A DNA stretch of 64,000 nucleotides from Paenibacillus cymbidii (GTDB lineage Bacteria > Bacillota > Bacilli > Paenibacillales > NBRC-103111). Where the stretch lies: NCBI RefSeq assembly GCF_004764705.1, contig NZ_SHLX01000040.1:1-64000 (forward strand). Reading direction: 5' to 3'. Numbering within the stretch: position 1 is the first letter of the stretch; each line of letters starts with the position of its first letter. This document shows, piece after piece, positions 1 through 8,510 of the stretch. The notes under the pieces were generated by a model. It saw only the letters and a program-made list of their open reading frames with translations, did not search any database and had not been told where the DNA came from. A program made the position numbers and the translations under genes.

Positions 1-526
1 GATTACAATCGCACTCGCATCCATTCGTCAATTGGTTACCTCACCCCGCATTTATGCGAAAAAAGGTACTACGAGCAACAGCAGATCGCTTAAATTGTGT
101 GTCTACTTTCTTGACAAAGGTACACTTCGCCAAGCAGCGAGCGAATGATTTATAGAAGTGTTGTGTCGAAAGTGTAGCTACTATATTACGATCTATCGGG
201 GCGGTTTGTCCGGCGGAACAAGGTATCGAAGGATAACGAAAGATATGATTGTGACATTGCCGGACGCAATGCGGTGCGAGATGATAGAAGTACGCCAGGT
301 TTTGGAAAACGCTGCTAACAATTCCGCATGAGGGGTTTGTCGGCGGCGTTTTTTGTTTTCGGCGGACGCGCGCCTTGCGCTCCACCCCGGCGAAACAAGC
401 GGCTGCGGCTGCGACAAAGGAGGCGACGGAAAAGGCTGACGAAGATGCTGCACGCTGCTTCCGGAAGCTGCTTTCTAATTCGAATGGACACGGCAATACG
501 TTCGCGACGAGAGGAGTTGGACCGTA
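1..526. other. Leading intergenic region without a recognised gene
   Basis: No convincing gene lies here. The first 300 bases are relatively AT-rich. From about 335 the sequence turns GC-rich, and the frame starting at position 390 reads an Ala/Lys/Glu-rich stretch (AKQAAAATKEATEKADEDAA) that ends just before the next gene. It has no start codon with a ribosome binding site, so it may be a remnant of a gene or chance. A weak promoter-like pair (TTGTGT at 161, TATTAC at 184, 17-base spacer) could serve the downstream gene, but this is a guess. Confidence 0.4.
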
Positions 527-3500
527 ATGAGAAGATGGCAAACCCGACTTACCGCTTGTGTGACAAGCGGGTTATTCGCGTTATCGCTGCTGGCGGGCGC
601 ATGGGGGCCCGCAGCGTTGGTGCGCGCCGACGGGGATACGACGCCGCCGGCGGCGGTAACGAATGTAACCGTCGATCAGGACGATAACGACAGCGACCCG
701 GCAACGTGCGATTTCTGGCACTGCTCGTCGACGTCGCTGAAGCTGATCTGGACGGCGCCGGGCGACGACGGCAGCACCGGCACGGCGCAATCGTACGACA
801 TCCGCTACAGCACGGCGACGATCACAAGCGCCAACTGGGCGAGCGCCACGCCGGTGGCGACCGTGCCCGTGCCAGCCGCAGCCGGCACGACGCAAATCAA
901 AATCGTACGCGGTTTGACGCCGAACACGACGTACTATTTTGCCATGAAAACGAAAGATGAAGCGGGCAACGAATCCGGCCTGTCCAACGTCGGCAGCAAA
1001 AAAACGAACGCCGCCTGGGGCATGACGCTCGATGCGTCGAAACTGGTCAGCGAGGCGGGCGGCGGCGACCTGACGAAGCTGATCGACGGCAATACGGCGA
1101 CCACGTGGGACCCGACCGGCTATCCGGCGAGCATGAACGTCAATTTTGGCTATCTGTACAACAATATCGTGTCGGTGAACCAAATCAAGGTGTATACGAC
1201 CGGCGGCACCGGCACCCTGTCCGTTTATGCCGGACGTCCCGGGCAATGGAGCCTGCTGTACACCGATACGCTCACGGGAACGCCGGGCTGGTTGACCCAT
1301 ACCGTCAACAAGATCGGGTCCGACTTCCGCTTCGCGCTGACGTCGCCGAGCGGCGATGCCAAGCTGTCGGAGATCCAGCTCGTCGGCTCCGGCGCAGCGC
1401 TGGATACGACTCCGCCTGGCGCGGTGACGAACCTGACGGCCGGCGGCGCGACGGCATCGTCCGTGCAGCTCGCCTGGACGGCGCCGGGCAACGACGACGA
1501 CCCGGTCGGCTTCGCCAACAGCTACGACATTCGCTACAGCACGTCGCCGATCACGGACGCGAACTGGGCCGGCGCCACTCAGGCAACCGGCGAACCGACG
1601 CCGACCGAAGCCGGCACGAGCCAATCCATGACGATTGGCGGGCTTGCGGCAGGCACCACATATTACTTCGCGCTGAAAGCGAGCGATTTGAATTATTCCA
1701 ACCCAACGACGACGAGCGCCAACACGTCGGCGTTGTCGAACGTGGCGAGCGCGGCGACAACAGGCGGCGGCGACACAACGGCCCCGGCCGCCGTCGCGAA
1801 CCTGGCGGCGGGCAGCCCGACCTCGTCGTCCGTAACGCTGACGTGGACCGCGCCGGGCGATGACGGCACCGCCGGCACGGCGGCTTCGTACGACATCCGC
1901 TACAGCACGGCGACGATCACCGACGCCAACTGGGCCGGCGCCACGCCGATCAGCGGCGAACCGGCTCCTGCGGCGGCAGGCACGTCGCAATCGAAGACGG
2001 TGAGCGGCCTTGCGGCAAACTCGACGTACTATTTTGCGATGAAAACGAGCGATGAAGTGCCGAACGTGTCGGCGCTGTCGAACGTGGCCAGCGCCGCAAC
2101 GACGGCAACGCCGGACACAACGGCGCCGGCCGCCGTCGCGAACCTGGCGGCGGGCAGCCCGACTTCGTCGTCCGTGACGCTGACGTGGACCGCGCCGGGC
2201 GATGACGGCGCCGCCGGCACGGCGGCTTCGTACGACATCCGCTACAGCTCGGCGACGATCACCGACGCCAACTGGGCCGGCGCCACGCCGGTCAGCGGCG
2301 AACCGGCTCCTGCGGCGGCGGGCACATCGCAGTCGAAGACCGTGAGCGGGCTTGCGGCGAGCACGACGTACTATTTTGCGATGAAGACGAGCGATGAAGT
2401 GCCGAACGTGTCGGCGCTGTCGAACGTGGCCAGCGCCACGACGACGGCAGCCGCCGCCGATACGACCGCGCCCGCGCCAATTACGAGCCTCTCCGTCGAT
2501 TCGCAAACGGGCACCACCATTACGCTCAAATGGACCGCCACCGGGGACGACGGCAACACCGGGCAGGCGACCAGCTACGAGGTGCGCTACAGCGACTTTT
2601 ACCCGACGATGACGAAGCTGGGCAAGGATACGTGGACCGGGGCGCCGGTTTACGCCCAGTCGCTGGTGCCCAAGCCGGCCGGTCAACAGGAAACGTTGAC
2701 GGTCACGGGGCTGAAGCCGGGCAAATTGTACAGCTTCACCGTCGAGGCGAAGGACGAAGCGAACAACTCCTCCGGCCTGTCCGATTCCGTCGCCACGATG
2801 ACGAACTGGGACAGCGCCGGCGCTTCCGCCGGGCTTGTCGCCGAATCGTACGACGATACCGGGCTGACGGCGTTCAAGGGCCGCGTGGCGCTCGGCTCGT
2901 TCCAGTTCCATCCGTGGGATTTGATCGTATCGGATTACAATACATTCGGCAGCCGGGTTACCGGCCAAGTGACGCCGCAGTATTCGCAGACGTATACCTT
3001 TTATGCCAAAACGTCGGCAAACGACGGCGTGCGCCTGTGGGTGAACCGGCAGCTTCTCGTCGACACGTGGAGCAGTCCGACCGCAACGGAGCAATCGGGC
3101 ACGATCGCGCTGACGGCGAACCAGGCATACGAAGTCCGGGCGGAATATTACGGCGCGAGCGGCAGCAGCTTCCTGCAAACGAGCTGGTCGAGCGCCAGCC
3201 AGTCGAAGGAAATCATCCACACGCCGCGGCTGACGGCGCTGACCGATACGATCGCCCCGAACGCGATTACGAACGCGGCCGTTTCCGCGCTCGGCGCATC
3301 CAGTGTGCGGCTGACCTTTACGGCGCCGGGCGACGACGATATCGCGCTGCCGGGCATGACCGGCCCCTGGGGCGCGGTCTCCGCCTATGAAGTGCGCTAC
3401 AGCACGGCCGCCATAACGGACGCGAACTGGAACGCGGCAAGCAAGGCGGACATCTGGGTCATTCCGCAGCCGCGCGGGGGCGCCGAAGCGTTGACCGTCG

Positions 3501-4966
3501 CCGGCCTCAAACCGGGCACGACGTATTATGTCGCGGTCAAGGCGATCGACGAAGCCGGCAATGCGGGCCCGGTCTCGAACGCGGCGAGCGCAGCAACGAC
3601 CGGCACGGCGGACAATACTGCGCCGGCTGCCGTTTCGGGTCTGAGCGCGGCGAACGCCGGCCTGCTCAAGGCGCAGCTGTCCTGGACCGCGCCGGGCGAC
3701 GACGGCGGCAGCGGAACGGCGGCGGCGTACGACGTGCGCTTCAGCACGTCGGCCATCACGGCCGCCAACTGGGACAGCGCCGCCGAAGCGTTCGGCGAAC
3801 CGGCGCCGCTGGCGGCCGGCTCCGGCCAAACGATGACGGTGGGCGGGCTGCAGCCGGGCACGACGTATTATTTTGCGCTGAAAACGATCGACGAGGTCGG
3901 CAATGTCTCCGCGCTGTCGAACGTCGCCTCGCTGACCGCGACAGCGGCGCCGGCCGGCGGGTATGTAACGGGCGGCGCGTCGTCGCTGGAGCTGCATGCG
4001 AGCCTGGCGCAAGCCGGCAACATCTACTATGTCGTGTATAACGCCTCGCAGGGCACTCCGACCGCAGCGGCGGTAAAAGCGGCGGCGCAAGGAGCGACCG
4101 GCGGCGCGCTCGTGAAGAACGGCACGATCGCCGTAACGGCCGGAAGCTCCGGCAGCGAGCTCGTGCGCGCGATCGCCGCGCTGCCGGAGAATGCGACGTA
4201 CTACACGTATTGGGTCGGCGAAACGACTTCGCTCGGCACAGTATATAGCGCCACGAACACGCTGCAGGTGAAGCAGAAAGACATCGCTGTCGCTTCCGCG
4301 GTGATGGGCGCCACGTTCCACTACCTGGCGTATGAACCGGAGAGCGCTTATCGCGACCCGAACGCCAAGTACCCGCTGCTCCTGTTCCTGCACGGCCAGG
4401 GCGAGTCGTTCGACGCGTCGCACAATCTGAACGCGGTCAAATTGCATGGTCCGCCGATGCTGATCGCGCAAGGACAGGAACTGCCGTTCATCGTCATTTC
4501 GCCGCAAAAACGGGTGAACGACCACTGGTACACGGCGGGATTCGTCGACGAATTCGTGCAGGATGCGATGAAGCGGTACCCGATCGATCCGCAGCGCATT
4601 TACGTGACGGGCCTCAGCGTAGGCGGCGGCGGCGCGTTCTACTATGCCGACGAGCATCCCGAAAAAGTGGCGGCGGTCATTCCTGTCGCCGGCAAAAACA
4701 ACATCGAAATCGTCAACCAGCCGTTCATCAACGACACGAACGTGTTCCGGTTGAACCGGGTTCCGATGTGGACATTCAATAATGCGGACGACCCGACTGT
4801 CGGCCGGGAAGGGACGGAAGCGATTTTGAAGCTGATGGTCAACAGCAAGGTGACGCCCGATCCGTCGCCGATGTTTACGGTGTACCAGCAGACGGGACAC
4901 GGCGGCTGGGACGAAGCGTACGGCAACCCGGCCATTTATACGTGGCTGCTGAGCAAGACGAAGTAA
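527..4966 (+). CDS. Secreted multi-FN3, PA14 and esterase-domain protein
   Basis: A 1479-residue exported protein. The N-terminus is a Sec-type signal (basic RRWQTR, a hydrophobic stretch, cleavage near VRA-DG). In order come an FN3 domain (about 37-160), a discoidin-like beta domain (about 163-292), four FN3 domains (about 294-760), a PA14-like carbohydrate-binding domain (about 765-902), two more FN3 domains (about 905-1145) and a C-terminal alpha/beta-hydrolase of the polyhydroxybutyrate-depolymerase/feruloyl-esterase type (about 1252-1479). The hydrolase shows HGQGE near its first strand, the nucleophile elbow GLSVGG (Ser1364), an Asp in NADDP and a His in TGHGGW, which fits a Ser-Asp-His triad. 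The start is fixed by GAGGAG at 511. Two FN3 units are nearly identical 342-bp tandem copies. The substrate is not known; de-esterification of plant polysaccharide is an inference from the domains. Confidence 0.85.
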   Translation: MRRWQTRLTACVTSGLFALSLLAGAWGPAALVRADGDTTPPAAVTNVTVDQDDNDSDPATCDFWHCSSTSLKLIWTAPGDDGSTGTAQSYDIRYSTATITSANWASATPVATVPVPAAAGTTQIKIVRGLTPNTTYYFAMKTKDEAGNESGLSNVGSKKTNAAWGMTLDASKLVSEAGGGDLTKLIDGNTATTWDPTGYPASMNVNFGYLYNNIVSVNQIKVYTTGGTGTLSVYAGRPGQWSLLYTDTLTGTPGWLTHTVNKIGSDFRFALTSPSGDAKLSEIQLVGSGAALDTTPPGAVTNLTAGGATASSVQLAWTAPGNDDDPVGFANSYDIRYSTSPITDANWAGATQATGEPTPTEAGTSQSMTIGGLAAGTTYYFALKASDLNYSNPTTTSANTSALSNVASAATTGGGDTTAPAAVANLAAGSPTSSSVTLTWTAPGDDGTAGTAASYDIRYSTATITDANWAGATPISGEPAPAAAGTSQSKTVSGLAANSTYYFAMKTSDEVPNVSALSNVASAATTATPDTTAPAAVANLAAGSPTSSSVTLTWTAPGDDGAAGTAASYDIRYSSATITDANWAGATPVSGEPAPAAAGTSQSKTVSGLAASTTYYFAMKTSDEVPNVSALSNVASATTTAAAADTTAPAPITSLSVDSQTGTTITLKWTATGDDGNTGQATSYEVRYSDFYPTMTKLGKDTWTGAPVYAQSLVPKPAGQQETLTVTGLKPGKLYSFTVEAKDEANNSSGLSDSVATMTNWDSAGASAGLVAESYDDTGLTAFKGRVALGSFQFHPWDLIVSDYNTFGSRVTGQVTPQYSQTYTFYAKTSANDGVRLWVNRQLLVDTWSSPTATEQSGTIALTANQAYEVRAEYYGASGSSFLQTSWSSASQSKEIIHTPRLTALTDTIAPNAITNAAVSALGASSVRLTFTAPGDDDIALPGMTGPWGAVSAYEVRYSTAAITDANWNAASKADIWVIPQPRGGAEALTVAGLKPGTTYYVAVKAIDEAGNAGPVSNAASAATTGTADNTAPAAVSGLSAANAGLLKAQLSWTAPGDDGGSGTAAAYDVRFSTSAITAANWDSAAEAFGEPAPLAAGSGQTMTVGGLQPGTTYYFALKTIDEVGNVSALSNVASLTATAAPAGGYVTGGASSLELHASLAQAGNIYYVVYNASQGTPTAAAVKAAAQGATGGALVKNGTIAVTAGSSGSELVRAIAALPENATYYTYWVGETTSLGTVYSATNTLQVKQKDIAVASAVMGATFHYLAYEPESAYRDPNAKYPLLLFLHGQGESFDASHNLNAVKLHGPPMLIAQGQELPFIVISPQKRVNDHWYTAGFVDEFVQDAMKRYPIDPQRIYVTGLSVGGGGAFYYADEHPEKVAAVIPVAGKNNIEIVNQPFINDTNVFRLNRVPMWTFNNADDPTVGREGTEAILKLMVNSKVTPDPSPMFTVYQQTGHGGWDEAYGNPAIYTWLLSKTK
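1772..2455 (+). repeat. Tandem near-identical FN3 modules (342 bp x 2)
   Basis: The third and fourth FN3 domains of the large secreted protein are encoded by two adjacent 342-bp units (114 codons), beginning at about 1772 and 2114. They differ by only scattered substitutions, whereas the other FN3 domains of the same protein are clearly diverged. This points to a recent in-frame duplication. Confidence 0.85.
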
Positions 4967-4983
4967 CGTTCCCTTGCTGCACG

Positions 4984-5029
4984 AAAGGACCTCGCCTTCC
5001 ACTGCCTGGTGGAGGTCGAGGTCCTTTTT
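4984..5029. terminator. Bidirectional terminator between the FN3-esterase gene and cbaA
   Basis: Arms AAAGGACCTCG (4984-4994) and CGAGGTCCTTT (5017-5027) form an 11-bp stem with a paired loop, followed by T's on the plus strand. The matching A-rich side serves the convergent cbaA on the minus strand. Confidence 0.85.
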
Positions 5030-5040
5030 GTTGAAGCAGC

Positions 5041-6702
5041 TTACCACGTGCGCACGCCCGGCGCTCCCGGATGCATCGGTCCGATCATGTCCATAATCGG
5101 AATCGTGTACGCGAACAAGATCAGAATCACCGAAATCGCGATCCACATCCCCCACCGCTCAAGGAAACGCGGCGTCGTTTGCTCGGACTCCTCCGCCTCG
5201 GCGATCGGGTATTCCGTTTCGCCCTGCGGCAGCCGGAACAGCGCGACCACATTATAGATCATCATCAGCAGCGCCGCGAACAAGATGATGCCGCCGATCG
5301 CCATCGCCACATGGTACGGCATCCACATGACGGCATCCGGGTGATCCTGGTACGTCGTATACGCCGTGCGTCGCGGCGACCCGAACAAGCCGACGATATG
5401 CATCGAGCCCGACATGAACAGCATGCCCACGCACCAGAGCAGCGTCTGCACGATGCCGAGGCGGTTGATCGCCGGCGTCAGCACACGGCCGGTGACGACC
5501 GGCAGCAGCCAATACGTAATGCCGAAAAACGTCAGCGCCACACTGGTCGCCACCGTCAAATGAAAGTGGCCCGTCACCCACAGCGTATTGTGCACAACGG
5601 CGTTCATCTGGTTGCTGGCGTTGATGATGCCGCCCGCGCCGGCCGGAATGAAGACGAGCATGCCCATGAACGGAGCGAAAAAGCGGACGTCGCGCCACGG
5701 CAGCACCTTCAGCCAGCCGAACAGGCCGGTGGTTCCTTTGGCCCGACCGGCGCGCTCGAACGTCGCAAACAGCGAAAACGCGGTCATCAGCGACGGCACG
5801 ACAACCATAAACGTCAGCACGACCTGGATGTATTTCCACAGCGGACTGATGCCCGGCTCCATCAGCTGGTGATGGAAACCGACGGGAATCGAAAACAGCA
5901 GCAGCAGCATAAACGACAGCCGCGCCAGCGCATCGCTGAACAGCTTGCCGCCGATCAGCTTCGGAATGATGACATACCAGCAAATATAAGTCGGCAGCAG
6001 CCAGAAATAAACGAGCGGATGGCCAAAATACCAGAACAGCGTGCGGCTCAGCACCACATTGATCGTTTCCGTCCAGCCGAGCGACCACGGGATCAGCTGC
6101 ACAACCACCTCGATGGCGACGCCGATAGTGGCGATTTGCCACAGCAGCATCGTAACGACGGCCATAAAGCCGAACAGCGGCGATACCCGACCGCGGTGCG
6201 TATGCCGCCAGTACCGGTATTGATAGAAGATGCCGGCCCCGCTGATCCAGCTGCCGATCACAACGAATGCAAGCCCGATGTAAAACACGGGATCCGCCTT
6301 CATCGGCGCATAAAACGTATACAGCACGCTCGCCCGGTTCAGCAAGATCATCGCCAGCACAAGCAGCCCGCCGCCGGTCATCAGGGCGAAGCCGCACCAG
6401 CCCATGCCGCGCACGGTCGGCAGCAGCTTGCCGCCCATCTGGTGCGAGACGCCGGAATACAGGAAGCCGATAATAAAATAGGTGGTAAACACAATCGCCA
6501 TCAGCACGCCATGCGCCGTCAGCAGCTGGTAGTAGCCGATGCCGCCGGGCAGCGTGTACATGCCTCCGCGCACGACGCTTTGCAGCAGCCCCGCAACGCC
6601 GCCGAGCGTCAGCGCAAAGTACGCGAACAGGATGTAAGCGAGCACAAGCTTTCCGTCCTGTGCGTCGAACCGCCGTTCGTTGCCAAGCTCCGTCATCGCC
6701 AT
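5041..6702 (-). CDS. cbaA: ba3-type (B-family) cytochrome c oxidase subunit I
   Basis: The haem-copper oxidase catalytic subunit, 553 residues with about 13 membrane helices. It reduces oxygen to water and pumps protons in the cytoplasmic membrane. Ligands are visible: His64 (low-spin haem), His228 with Tyr232 in GHPLVYFW (CuB and cross-linked Tyr), His277-His278 (CuB), and His379 and His381 in GHFHLT (haems). The short sequence and the cbaD-cbaB-cbaA order match the ba3/B-type enzymes of Thermus and Bacillaceae rather than the aa3 CtaD type. It is the last gene of a three-gene operon and is followed by a bidirectional terminator. GAGAGGAAG precedes the ATG. B-type oxidases generally have high oxygen affinity, which fits the Fnr-like box at the head of the operon. 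Confidence 0.93.
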   Translation of the reverse strand: MAMTELGNERRFDAQDGKLVLAYILFAYFALTLGGVAGLLQSVVRGGMYTLPGGIGYYQLLTAHGVLMAIVFTTYFIIGFLYSGVSHQMGGKLLPTVRGMGWCGFALMTGGGLLVLAMILLNRASVLYTFYAPMKADPVFYIGLAFVVIGSWISGAGIFYQYRYWRHTHRGRVSPLFGFMAVVTMLLWQIATIGVAIEVVVQLIPWSLGWTETINVVLSRTLFWYFGHPLVYFWLLPTYICWYVIIPKLIGGKLFSDALARLSFMLLLLFSIPVGFHHQLMEPGISPLWKYIQVVLTFMVVVPSLMTAFSLFATFERAGRAKGTTGLFGWLKVLPWRDVRFFAPFMGMLVFIPAGAGGIINASNQMNAVVHNTLWVTGHFHLTVATSVALTFFGITYWLLPVVTGRVLTPAINRLGIVQTLLWCVGMLFMSGSMHIVGLFGSPRRTAYTTYQDHPDAVMWMPYHVAMAIGGIILFAALLMMIYNVVALFRLPQGETEYPIAEAEESEQTTPRFLERWGMWIAISVILILFAYTIPIMDMIGPMHPGAPGVRTW

Positions 6703-6751
6703 CTTCCTCTCTCTACGTTCGAAAACAGGGATTTTTACCTCGCCGGTCCCG

Positions 6752-7240
6752 TTACGTCACGATCAGCTTCATCATCATCAGCTCGTGAGCGGCGCCGCAG
6801 TATTCGTTGCACAGGATGAGGTATTCGCCTTTTTTCGTAAACTTGTGCGACGCCTGGCTCACTTGTCCGGGCTCGACCATAAAGTTGACGTTCGTGCCGG
6901 GAATTTCGAAGCCGTGCACGACATCCTGGCTGGTGACGGTGAAATGGACCGTGGAGCCGGCCGGCACCCGAACCACGTTCGCGTCTTCGCCGGTGCCGGC
7001 CGTATAAGCGAACGTCCAGGCCACGATCACCGCCTCGTATTCGTCCTTTGCCACTTGCCGGACGCCGGGTTGATCGAACGGCGCCGTTTCGTTCACTTTC
7101 GTCGGGTCGATCATGTGATGATGCTCGCTCGGCGGCTGAGCGCCCAAGGCGAATGCCGACACGCCGATGACAAGCAAAAAGACGGCCAGCATGGCTACGC
7201 CGAACGCGAGCCAAATTTTTTCCAACCGCTGCATATGCAT
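6752..7240 (-). CDS. cbaB: ba3-type cytochrome c oxidase subunit II (CuA)
   Basis: A 162-residue CuA subunit that accepts electrons from cytochrome c and passes them to subunit I. One N-terminal membrane helix (about 10-33) is followed by a cupredoxin domain outside the membrane. CuA ligands are complete: His109 (VVHGFEIP), then Cys144, Glu146, Cys148, His152 and Met155 in the pattern CxExCxxxHxxM. It has a single anchor, as expected for the ba3 class, instead of the two of aa3 subunit II. The start is supported by GGAAGGGGG at 7250-7258, nine bases upstream, which directly follows the stop codon of cbaD. Confidence 0.93.
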   Translation of the reverse strand: MHMQRLEKIWLAFGVAMLAVFLLVIGVSAFALGAQPPSEHHHMIDPTKVNETAPFDQPGVRQVAKDEYEAVIVAWTFAYTAGTGEDANVVRVPAGSTVHFTVTSQDVVHGFEIPGTNVNFMVEPGQVSQASHKFTKKGEYLILCNEYCGAAHELMMMKLIVT

Positions 7241-7258
7241 TTTCGAGTTCCCCCTTCC

Positions 7259-7414
7259 TTATTGACGCGTCGCGAACAACACGAATACCGCCACCCAGCT
7301 CGCGATCAGGAACGCCCCCAGCAGCATGACGCTGACGAACGTTCCTTTCAAGGCGGGTTCGCCGCCGCGCTCCCGTTCCTCCGCGTGCTGCCGCTTCTGC
7401 TCCCGCTTGTCCAT
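7259..7414 (-). CDS. cbaD: ba3-type oxidase small subunit IIa (51 aa)
   Basis: A short 51-residue gene with ATG at 7414 and TAA at 7259-7261, preceded by a strong GTGAGGAGG ribosome site. The protein has a charged N-terminus (MDKREQKRQHAEERERGG) and one membrane helix (about 24-48, FVSVMLLGAFLIASWVAVFVL). Size, single helix and position directly upstream of cbaB match subunit IIa (CbaD) of ba3 oxidases, which replaces the second helix missing from subunit II. The stop codon abuts the cbaB ribosome site, suggesting coupled translation. The name rests on position and topology rather than on a sequence search. Confidence 0.82.
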   Translation of the reverse strand: MDKREQKRQHAEERERGGEPALKGTFVSVMLLGAFLIASWVAVFVLFATRQ

Positions 7415-7448
7415 TCGCCGTCCTCCTCACCTAACGATCTCTTGCTTG

Positions 7449-7499
7449 CATAGCTATCCTATCGAACCGGCCGCCCGCGCCGCTGTGATCTGCTTCACA
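7449..7499 (-). promoter_or_regulatory. Fnr/Crp-type box and class II promoter of cbaDBA
   Basis: Perfect TGTGA-N6-TCACA at 7484-7499, the recognition sequence known for Bacillus Fnr. Reading on the minus strand, 22 bases separate it from a -10 hexamer TAGGAT (7456-7461), with no recognisable -35. The implied start near 7449 puts the box centre at about -42.5, an activator position. Confidence 0.75.
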
Positions 7500-7559
7500 C
7501 TAAAGCCGGATCGGCAACACTTGCCGGCAAACCGTCATCGTTCCGTCACAGATTCGGTT

Positions 7560-7767
7560 GTTCAAAAAGCCGACTTTTGATCACGAAGTATTTCAGGAAG
7601 CATATTCGACGTCGAATCTTGCGTTCACCCTCGAAGTCCGTTGCTCATTTCGTTAGCGGGGAGAGTTTAGCAAGCTAAACTCCCTATATCGGGTTTTGCC
7701 TAAACTCCGCTACTCCTTCTTCAGGTTCTCGCAACCTTCTCGGTGCTGAAAAGCCGGCTTTTTGAAC
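7560..7767. mobile_element. MITE-like element, copy A, with 19-bp terminal inverted repeats
   Basis: A 208-bp non-coding-looking element. The left end GTTCAAAAAGCCGACTTTT (7560-7578) and the reverse complement of the right end (7749-7767) match at 18 of 19 positions. Inside is an imperfect palindrome (about 7656-7685) built on GTTTAGCAAGCTAAAC. A shorter relative lies at 34751-34905 and a fragment at 19226-19264. The right end overlaps the 3' end of the mobA-like gene. No transposase is encoded and no clear target duplication is visible. Confidence 0.7.
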
Positions 7768-8375
7768 TCGAACTTATCGGTTTCCAGCGCCTGCGCCATG
7801 GCGGTGTAACGGGCGTAGCTGCCGATCGCGGCGACGAAGTGCGGCTCGATGCCGGCGGCGACAAACAACGACTCATCGACCGGTGTCCAGTTCAGCGCGC
7901 GCAGCAGCCCTTCCGCCCGCCGCTCCCCGCGCTCGATCGCTTCGAGCGCCTGGCTGGAGCAGCGTTTGTCGTAAACGGCGTGCAGCGGCGAAGGTTTGCC
8001 GCCGATCACCGGCACCGCGGCGTCGGCGCCCGCTTCCTTCAATCCGCACAGCAGTTCGGCCGCGGCGGCCGACAGGAACGGCATGCCGCAGCCGACGACC
8101 CATACCGCGTCGTGCCGCGCCAGGCTGAAGCCCGCATGCATGCCGCCGATCGCCCCTTTGCCAGAGTAATAGTCGCTGATGATCCGCACGTCCGCGTCAA
8201 CGATGCGCAAATACGGGCGCGGGTTGTCCGCCGCGATCACCACTTCGGCGCAGACGCGGCGCATTTCCCGGACTTGCCTGGCCAGCAGCGGTTCGCCGCC
8301 GAACGGCAGCAGCGACTCCCTCCTTCCTCCCATTCGTTTGTCCGGTTCCCCCGCCAGAATGAGGCCTGTCATCAT
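7710..8375 (-). CDS. MobA-like nucleotidyltransferase, active-site residues altered
   Basis: A 221-residue protein of the molybdenum cofactor guanylyltransferase fold. MobA proteins attach GMP to molybdopterin. The start at 8375 is chosen because GGAAGGAGAG lies eight bases upstream and the domain begins at once (MMTGLILAG); an in-frame start at 8459 would leave the promoter inside the gene. The nucleotide loop reads LAGEPDKRMGGRRESLL where families have LAGGxxxRMGxxxKxxL, so the second Gly and the catalytic Lys are missing. The metal-binding Asp of the CDxP motif is Gly in GCGMPFL. The last 19 residues are encoded inside a MITE-like element. Activity is therefore uncertain; it could be a degenerate or repurposed MobA. 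A near-consensus Fnr box heads the gene. Confidence 0.7.
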   Translation of the reverse strand: MMTGLILAGEPDKRMGGRRESLLPFGGEPLLARQVREMRRVCAEVVIAADNPRPYLRIVDADVRIISDYYSGKGAIGGMHAGFSLARHDAVWVVGCGMPFLSAAAAELLCGLKEAGADAAVPVIGGKPSPLHAVYDKRCSSQALEAIERGERRAEGLLRALNWTPVDESLFVAAGIEPHFVAAIGSYARYTAMAQALETDKFEFKKPAFQHREGCENLKKE

Positions 8376-8401
8376 AACCGTCTCTCCTTCCAGGTTCATT
8401 G

Positions 8402-8451
8402 TCTCCCTACTGTACGCCGTCCGGCGCGCCGGCGATGTAATTTTAATCACA
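8402..8451 (-). promoter_or_regulatory. Fnr-type box and class II promoter of the mobA-like gene
   Basis: On the minus strand TGTGA-N6-TTACA (8436-8451, one mismatch to the palindrome) is followed after 21 bases by a -10 hexamer TACAGT (8409-8414). The implied start near 8402 places the box at -41.5. It lies directly behind the terminator of the upstream zinc-ribbon gene. Confidence 0.7.
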
Positions 8452-8454
8452 CCA

Positions 8455-8479
8455 AACAAAAAAAGCCCGCTCGGCGGGC
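8455..8479 (-). terminator. Terminator of the zinc-ribbon gene
   Basis: On the minus strand GCCCGC-CGA-GCGGGC (8465-8479) is followed by a run of T's, a compact intrinsic terminator directly downstream of the small zinc-ribbon gene. Confidence 0.85.
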
Positions 8480-8510
8480 ATTGACAGGCGGAGTTGGCAT
8501 ATAGTCGGAT

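Noticed and set aside
581..5155. A 1524-codon open frame antisense to the FN3-esterase gene
   Set aside because: It is a GC-skewed shadow: Arg-rich low-complexity protein, no ribosome site, and the opposite frame has clear domains and a signal peptide.
5071..6819. A 582-codon frame antisense to cbaA
   Set aside because: His/Arg/Gln-rich shadow without start signal; the minus strand holds all haem and copper ligands.
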